From: Trissonchulus latispiculum
Taxonomy: Eukaryota; Nematoda; Enoplea; Enoplida; Ironidae
Direction: 5' to 3'
NCBI GenBank assembly: GCA_030248195.1
Contig: JASAND010024241.1
Coordinates: forward strand, 1 to 64,000
Length of the DNA stretch: 64,000 bases
Position 1 is the first letter of the stretch. The number at the start of each line of letters is the position of its first letter. Shown here one piece after another: positions 57,181-64,000 of this stretch. Position numbers and translations under genes: made by a program. The notes below the pieces were generated by a model. It was not told the DNA's origin and searched no databases. It worked only from the letters and a program-made list of their open reading frames with translations.

Positions 57181-57397
57181 AGTACGACCTTATGACCTTA
57201 TATTTAACAGTTCTGGTGCCGAATCCCATAGAAATAACCCGTCTATTGCTAATTTCTAATTCTAACATCCTAATTTCTAACAGGAAGAAAACAATGAACA
57301 CAGAGACAATATATATGGTCTTCTGGAAGTTTTGTCCTGGTGGCGGGATAACAATCTTCATAAGAAATCCACAACAGAAAGATAGCGACGTTTCAGT

Positions 57398-57460
57398 TTC
57401 GGTTCCGGTTCCGGTTCTTGACTACCGGTTCCGGTTCTAGCTACCGGTACCGGTTCCAAT
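57398..57460 (-). repeat. CGGTTC array, fragment of the hAT-like family
   Basis: GGTTCCGGTTCCGGTTCT, TAGCTACCGG and GGTTCCAATTG followed by TATTTTTACAAAAA resemble 38860-38930, so this is probably one terminus of another copy. Confidence 0.55.
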
Positions 57461-57542
57461 TGGTATTTTTACAAAAACGCTAAAATCACTCGATTTTTAT
57501 ATTTTTTTGAAAATCGCTATAAAACCGTGATGCAGGGTTTTT

Positions 57543-57570
57543 TGCGTCCAGAAGTGCGTCTGGACGCAAA
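57543..57570. repeat. 11-bp perfect stem-loop
   Basis: TTGCGTCCAGA pairs with TCTGGACGCAA around AGTGCG. GACGCAA words resume after the following palindrome (58206-58225), so that palindrome probably landed inside an older structured repeat. Confidence 0.8.
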
Positions 57571-57590
57571 GTTTCTTATCTTGACGTAAC

Positions 57591-58185
57591 CAAGAGTATA
57601 TAATAGGAAGAGTGGGAAGCTTGGCCCTTCCTAATGGAAATGGCCTGCGAGATGCTCGGCACATTAAGGCCGAAATCTCGGGGGGGGTACCGCTTACCGT
57701 TGTTCAGCATGTGTTTATATGCGTTTGAACTAAAACGCATCTGATTGGCTAATCGCCTACCTTATGTCGAATTTACGTGTATAAGCGGACCCCCCCCCCC
57801 CGAGATCTCGGGGGGGGGGGTCCCGCTTGGCGTTGTTAAGCGTGTGTTTATATGCAGTCGAACTGAAATGCACTGATGAGGACTATGGTAGCCAGGCAGC
57901 CAATCAAATACATTTCAGTTCAATCGCATATAAACACACGCTTAACAACGCTAAGCGGGCCCCCCCCGAGATCTCGGGGGGGGTCCGCTTATACACGTAA
58001 ATTCGACATAAGGTAGGCGATTAGCCAATCAGATGCGTTTTAGTTCAAACGCATATAAACACATGCTGAACAACGGTAAGCGGTACCCCCCCCCCCCCGA
58101 GATTTCGGCCTTAATGTGCCGAGCATCTCGCAGGCCATTTTCATTGGAAGGGCCAAGCTTCCCACTCTTCCTATTATATACTCTT
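57591..58185. mobile_element. Near-complete palindromic MITE with 8-bp target duplication
   Basis: Flanked by exact GACGTAAC at 57583-57590 and 58186-58193. The ends read CAAGAGTATATAATAGGAAG and its complement, and the two arms (roughly 57591-57870 and 57905-58185) are inverted copies. Each arm holds a smaller palindrome built on CCCCCCGAGATCTCGGGGGG. The eight-base duplication suggests a hAT-like mechanism. The related element at 13629-14026 has the same end motif. Confidence 0.85.
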
Positions 58186-58199
58186 GACGTAACGAAATT

Positions 58200-59210
58200 T
58201 TAACGGGACGCAATCTAGACGCAACATTATTTCGGGAGAAAATTCACTTTTGTAAGAGTGAAAACTTTAAATGTTTCCAGTATCAATTTTTCCATATTTT
58301 CCAAAAATTTTCTCTGTTGCTGGGGGGCTCTGCCCCCCAGACCCCCTGGTGTTTTCCACATGCCATCGAATGCCAACGCTTTGTAATGTCAGTACTTGTT
58401 GAGTTATTAGTTGAGTCTACCTGTTTCGATACGTAATAGGTCAAAGCCCATAATAGTCCCATAATTAATTCAGGCTTTGATTAATACTGCACTACGCATC
58501 GCATACACGCTCTTTGTTTATTAATACTGACTTCTCAAAATGAAAACAACTCAAAATTCTATAATTTACACAAAAAATGCATTAGGTATTTTAGTTAAAT
58601 GTAACTGATGACAAACTAATCTTTTTAATCATTTTCATTACGGATTTATCCGTAATTTCAAAACATTTCGCGAGCGTTCGAGCAGCCAGTTTGCTCGAAG
58701 GTGCTAGCGCTCGTTTGCTTGCGTTCTTGCGAGTCCTTAAATGTTTGCAAAGACAAGGTGGAAACGAAAAGATTAGTTTGTAAGTTGTAGTTTTTGCTTA
58801 GTTTTGGAGACATTTCTTTTGGATCGTTTACGGTTTTTCATAGTGAATAGTTTGAAAATCACAAGGAAAGCAGACAGCCATGACATCTGAAATGATAGAG
58901 CATGATAAAGCTATAGATAAGGCTTTGTAGGAAACAGATGAAAGAAATGCTTAACATATTGTTGCACACATATTGTGAATTTGAAAAAGTTGAACGGACT
59001 GGAAATGCTCTCATTAAAATTTTCAATTGTCAAATAAGTTTCGCAGTCTCAGTTTGCTCAAATAGTGTAGTTAAGTTTCATCAAATTAACAGTTCCACAT
59101 CACAAGCTTCAAAAAGCTAGAACACTGTCGGACAATTACGTATAATTTTATCGACAAACAGCTATGTCTTGCCGGCCCCTTAAAACTTTCATTTCCAATA
59201 ATTATTAAAT
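58200..59210. other. No recognised gene
   Basis: CTGGGGGGCTCTGCCCCCCA near 58320 is a short dyad. The 60-codon frame at 58938-59120 is unsupported. Confidence 0.4.
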
Positions 59211-59211
59211 A

Positions 59212-59330
59212 TAACTGCATTCTTAAAATTCCCTTGCTATATAAGTAAAGCCTGAAATAAAAATCTTAGCATTTTTGCGAGATTCATCAAAATCTTGGAG
59301 GATTGCTTAAACCATAGTAAATCTTAACTT
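59212..59330 (+). repeat. ~115-bp direct repeat, copy 1
   Basis: Nearly identical to 60396-60510 (ATAACTGCATTCTTAAAATT, TATAAGTAAAGCCTGAAATA, GAGGATTGC). The 1.07 kb between them has no recognised gene. Confidence 0.85.
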
Positions 59331-60395
59331 TGTCTCCATATCTGCAAACTGCAGGGTAAAACATCTTTATTACAAACTAGCACATACTTCATTAGATAAA
59401 ATGCACAAAATAACAAACAATCGAATACATTCATGGTAAAACGCTGGCTTCACTTCACATCACTGCTGCGCGATTTCTGATCTCTAAAACATTCAAAAAT
59501 AAAGTATCAAGAATGACTTACAAAATTTGGAACATTTATATACAAGCACCTATAGCAAAATCTTAATTTTTAAAAAAATTCTCCTATTTAGACCCACAAT
59601 ATTCAGGCCCCGGTCTCGGACCCGGACCGGGATATCTCTACAAGAAATTATATAATATAATATATATAATATATAAATATTCACGCATGGGCAATGCCTG
59701 CACAACCCCTGCACATGTGCAGGCTAGGCAGAATTTCTCCCGCGCAGTGCGCAGCAAAAACTTTACCCCGCGCAGCAATCTTTCTACACGTTTACATTTT
59801 GACGTTTTACACGTTTTACATCTGCGTTTACCCTTTTTTACGTCTTAGAATCAGCACTTGTGCACTTAGAAATAAATATAATGGTTTTTGCAATGAACGT
59901 TTAGCAAAAATTCGTACTTTGCCCGACTTTGACGGCTTGTAACTTTTTCTGGGTGCATCGGGGACCCTTCAATGACAATTAATTCTCTATCGATTTGTGG
60001 CACTCCCATTTCTCTAGGTGGTCTCAGTAAAAAACGGCAGCCAAAAAGGTAAAACTGGTCACTTTCAACCGCTTTCCCTGAGAAGTCTTGGGCAGTAAAG
60101 GCTTAATGTTTCCCAGCTGGATTTGTTTCTAATACTTTGTACACTGATTTTTGCCAAACCATAAGGTTGCTAAACTGTCCCCACTATCCGTTTGGTTAAA
60201 ATGCCAACTGTATGCCCGAGGCAAATATTCGATTCTTTCCACAAAGGCTTTTTCCAGCTCTATAAGGGCTCCATCAAAACAAACCCCCACTGCTTTCTCA
60301 ACTGTCAAACTTATTTGTCATTGCTTCGGCTGTTGCCAACTAATTATATATAACTTGGTTACCTAATAAAGCGAGTTGAATTTTGGGATGATATA
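59331..60395. other. Between direct repeats; no gene
   Basis: Contains a short GGACCCGGACCGGG patch near 59615, a TA-rich run near 59650-59680, and at 59940-60055 the repeat shared with 53995-54110. Confidence 0.4.
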
Positions 60396-60510
60396 TAACT
60401 GCATTCTTAAAATTCCCTTGCTATATAAGTAAAGCCTGAAATAAAAATTTTAGCATTTTTGCGAGATTCATAAAAATCTTGGAGGATTGCGTAAACCATA
60501 GTGAATCTTT
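60396..60510 (+). repeat. ~115-bp direct repeat, copy 2
   Basis: See 59212-59330; the match ends within GTGAATCTT. Confidence 0.85.
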
Positions 60511-60654
60511 CCGTCAAAGGGGCTTGAAAGATGTGTGACAAAAACACAGGTTTGTCAAAACCATAGTCGACACATATAGTGAAAGTTAAAATTTGACCCC
60601 CCGCGCAGTGAGGTCGAAGTCTGTGCAGGCTAGAGCCAAGTTCATTGCCCATGT

Positions 60655-62905
60655 TCTGTAACAACTAATTGCTGCAGCGAAAAGAAGATCATAGTTTGAG
60701 ATATGACATCATTTTTGCCTCGACAGCAATGAAGCAAACAGAACAAAAATATAAAGAAAAATGAAATAAAAATATACAGTACAGACGACAAATGCAAGTA
60801 TGCATAAAGGAACTGAATTAACCAAAAATTTATAAATGTATTGACAGCGAGATAACTGATAATTCAAGAACTAAAGTGATGCGGTAATTTTCAGCAACCC
60901 TATTTAAATATGCAAATTAAGTAAGCTTAGTTAAGATTTCTGTAATTGGCAATCTGTTAATGTTAAGACATTGAACCTTCTGCAGAACAATTATTTTCAG
61001 TTACAAAATTTACTGCTCCTGTATAGATGGATAGTCGGTTTTCCTCGAAACAATAAACAAACAAATTAGATAAGTATGCATATTGGCCGCCTAGTTGAGT
61101 GCAGCATTTTGGCGATTTTTCAGAGTAGAAATTTTGTAAAATTGGGGCTTTGTGTACCACGAAAAGCAGGACCAGCAAAACATTTTCGCCTCTCCTGCAC
61201 CATTGGCGAAAGCTACAGAAATCGCTTATAAATAGTTCCACTCTGCGCATACACAGAATTCTTATGACAGTAGTTGCAAACTTCTACCTTTTCTAGTGCC
61301 CTCAAAAAATTTGCCACAAAATAAAGTTGAATACTACTTAAATACGCAAATTAAGTAAGCTCAGTTAAGCTTTCTGTAATTGGAAATCAGTTAATGTTAA
61401 GACATTGAAGCTTCTGTAGAGAAACTATTTTCAATTACAAAATTTACTGCTCCTGTATAGATGGGTAGCCTTTTTCCTCGAAACTATTAAACAAACAAAT
61501 TAGATAAGTATGCAAACAGGACGCCTAGTCTTCCCTAAACAGACATGTCATACAACTACAAGTTAGTCGCCATCACCTACACTCACAGTTTGTTTGGTCA
61601 ATTAATTAAATCCATTTACTGAATTGAGCAGTCTATTAACATATATATTTTTTGCAAGTTACCAGTTATATTCATTTATGTGTGCTACTAGCGAGGCAGA
61701 AACTACAAGCGAAACAAAAAATTTAATAAAGGGAACTTATAGTAATCGTAATTAAAACAACAGCAAATGGAATGAATGATGTTGGAATGAAATTACAGTA
61801 TAGGTATGGGAAACATCTGAATGAATCTTGATTGGAAATGCCTTATTTAAATTATGCTAATAGAAGGTTTGCAGCTTTTTCAGAGTTTTGTGGACTTCAA
61901 CATTAAGTTGTGTCAATATTTACAGCCAGTTAAAATTGTCTAAAAATGTTTCTAAATTAATGGTTCACGTTGATTGGTTATCTATGGGGATGGTCTGTTT
62001 GCTATTTGAAAGGTAGGCATTCTTAAGTTTATCTTTTGTGGTGAGAGGTTGTGCCTAAGTTTCAGCTGTGGTGCTTATGAGTGTTTACTTTGGCGCCCCT
62101 TTATAAGTGTAGTTTTTAACTGATCCCCATAACCTCGCGAGCCAACCTAGGATACCCCTTCCCTCTGACCTTCTGCTCTGGTTTGTTGCATTTGTAAGTT
62201 CTATTGCTTCATTTTGTTCATGTAAATCCGCTGTATTTCTGTTTAAATAGAATTTGAAGAATTTCTGTATCTATTTATTTTCTTTATTTCAGTTTTCGCA
62301 GTTTGGGTTCTTAGCATTCTTGCAATCGGTAGGCAAGTAGCTTAAGACAACTCTGTCAGTCTGAATTTCAGTTCTTTGTCTTGTTTTCTGTGCTCATTGT
62401 CAGTAATTACCTTAGGTTCCACGAATTGTCCCCTTTTAGTCTGGCGAGATTGTTATCACAAGTCGACGGAACAACGTCTCTTTCAGGTCTGCGATTTCCT
62501 AGCGCACAGCTTCCACCTCGTAGCGCTTAATAGTAATGGTATCTAAATGAAAGCCTTAATTAATTCTATCAAGAGTAACGCTTTGTAGGTAATTGTTCCT
62601 AGAGTCGTTCTCCAATTTTGCTGCTTGCTTGCTAAAGATTTCCTGATAAAAAGTAAACAAATTAAAATACTCATAAGCATAAAAACGTTATAAATATGAA
62701 TGTTGTACATAAATATTTAAATATTTATAAATCAAACGATAAAATTTGCCAGTACACTCTCTCTGCAAAATAGTTGGGAAGAAGGGCAAATAATAAAATG
62801 TAAAAAAGAACAGAAAGCAGTCTGCATTATACACAGAATTGAGGAAATGGAACAAGCTGACTCTTAAACAAACCGTTATCGCGACATCGATGCGATATTC
62901 AAGAC
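60655..62905 (+). repeat. Family C repeat, most complete copy
   Basis: Contains in order all blocks seen in the other family C copies and none of the LINE insert: ACTCTCTCTGCAAAATAG at 62755-62772 corresponds to the LINE junction of the 48-51 kb copy. About 60890-61100 is duplicated at 61340-61550. No open frame of note, no inverted ends and no LTR recognised, so its class is unknown. Confidence 0.72.
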
Positions 62906-63600
62906 ACTTTTGCAGAATCCCCTAACATTGTACTTGTACGCATAATATTTAGATAGGCTCCAGCCAGGATGAAGTAGGGCCTGCATCAGTTTTAGTTAGT
63001 TGAAAAATGTTCTATGCTTTTGGGAGTGGAGGTAATTGACTGATTTAACTGGTGGTATGGTGGTTAAAAACGAAGTTTTTGATTTAAATTAGTAAAAGCG
63101 TTCTCTGTTGTGAATTAGTAAAACATGTGTTACATAGAACAAGTTACACATGTGTATTGTCTGCCCTTTCCGGTGTACCAACCCTGCAATCTAACTGAAG
63201 ACTACGCCAAATAAAATTGCAAACTGCAACGGTCTGGTTAGGATTACTTTATATTTTCATATTATTTATGGAACCGAGTGCAGCAAGTTTACGAAATACT
63301 TAAGTGTAGTTCGCTTAGAAGACCTCAATTAGTTGCACGAAACGAAAGGAAACAAAGAAAACATTAGGCCGAAAGAAAAGAAGAAAAGTTACAAACCTAA
63401 TCAATCCTTCTAAGTTTCACCTAGGCAAAATGATGTCCTAAATTACAGGCGTGAGCACAGAATCGTTCTTTAGTTTTCAGATCCCCAAGAACAAAAGTCA
63501 CTGCCGAAATTTCCGTTTAAAATTCCATTTAAATTCTCATTTGAAAAAATTATCCTAAAAACAGCTAAACGTATTTAGTTAAATAATAGTGTCTGTTTCA
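62906..63600. other. No recognised feature
   Basis: AT-rich single-copy sequence as far as can be judged by eye. Confidence 0.35.
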
Positions 63601-63604
63601 GTAA

Positions 63605-63920
63605 CCGTTTGCAGTATATTGTAACCGCAATTGCTGCTGCAACATAAAATCATTGCTTAAAATATGGCACTATTATACTGTTCTAAACCATGAAGCAGAG
63701 GAAGCAGTATATATATGAAGAAAAATGAAATAGAACTATAAAATATATACCAGACAATTATGTGCAACTATGTATACAAGAAATGGAAGAATCAAAATTA
63801 ATAGATAGACGTGCTGAGAGACTGATAATAGACAATGTCAGAATTAAATTGTTGTTGTTTTTCAGCAACCTTAATTAAATATGCAAATTTTCAGTTTTCT
63901 TGTGATTGGCATTCAGCTAG
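63605..63920 (+). repeat. Family C repeat, start of another copy
   Basis: GTAACCGCAATTGCTGCTGC, CCATGAAGCAGAGG, GAAGAAAAATGAAATA and TTAAATATGCAAATTTT parallel 28500-28780; the match then breaks at the inverted repeat below. Confidence 0.6.
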
Positions 63921-63925
63921 GCGCA

Positions 63926-63985
63926 CAGACACAGCTCCTGCAATTAGACAGCTCCTGCACGATTTTGTAGGAGGAGCTGTGTCTG
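63926..63985. repeat. 14-bp perfect inverted repeat with internal direct repeat
   Basis: CAGACACAGCTCCT (63926-63939) is complementary to AGGAGCTGTGTCTG (63972-63985). CAGCTCCTGC also occurs twice as a direct repeat between them. Confidence 0.85.
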
Positions 63986-64000
63986 GAAATTCAAACTGCG

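Overview
This window looks like transposon-dense, AT-rich nuclear DNA from an invertebrate animal. The evidence is the content: a PIF/Harbinger element with a MADF/BESS partner gene, a 5'-truncated LINE fragment with a restriction-like endonuclease, hAT-like and TTAA-flanked non-autonomous elements, a tRNA-derived SINE, long microsatellites and several minisatellites. Spliceosomal GT/AG sites can be read in the Harbinger genes. I cannot name the species, and I found no convincing intact host protein-coding gene in 64 kb. Every recognisable coding segment belongs to a mobile element and is broken.

Layout. 1-3.4 kb: the end of a TTAA-flanked element that is nearly identical to one at 42 kb, a tRNA-SINE copy, dispersed repeats and a possible solo LTR. 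3.83-7.04 kb: a complete 3.2 kb Harbinger element with 23-bp perfect inverted ends and a TAA target duplication. Its two decayed genes lie on opposite strands and interlock through each other's introns. 7-13.6 kb: repeat fragments, two tandem blocks, a possible LTR end and a decayed retroelement-like coding stretch. 13.6-20.5 kb: a tract unlike the rest, packed with perfect short stem-loops of unrelated sequence. Seven of them share a GTARCAA or TAACAA loop in the same orientation, and the tract also holds a six-pentamer heat-shock element. 21.5-31.9 kb: a (GT)n block, a hAT-like element with (GAACCG)n subterminal arrays, repeat families, a SINE with a 73-nt tRNA-like head, a TTAA element and a hAT relic carrying a 36-bp GC-rich minisatellite. 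32-42.6 kb: copies of a large dispersed repeat (here called family C), an element rich in TCAACCC, two TTAA elements, and a second hAT-like element with an exact 8-bp target duplication inside a 60-bp minisatellite. 43-53 kb: a 154-bp satellite, an element with 181-bp inverted repeats, a family C copy split by a GC-rich LINE fragment, and another TTAA element. 53-64 kb: a ~20-bp satellite array, GGCCC and GACCC tracts, a 595-bp near-complete palindrome with an 8-bp target duplication, and two more family C copies.

The parts do not form an operon or pathway; the window is a stratified record of insertions. The order can be read in places: the 60-bp minisatellite is older than the hAT element inside it, and family C is older than the LINE fragment inside it, because another family C copy keeps an approximately empty site. 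The most unusual signals are the 14-20 kb hairpin tract with its conserved-loop, variable-stem motif, and the interlocked antisense gene pair of the Harbinger element. All similarities between copies were judged by eye; no alignment, folding or database search was run.
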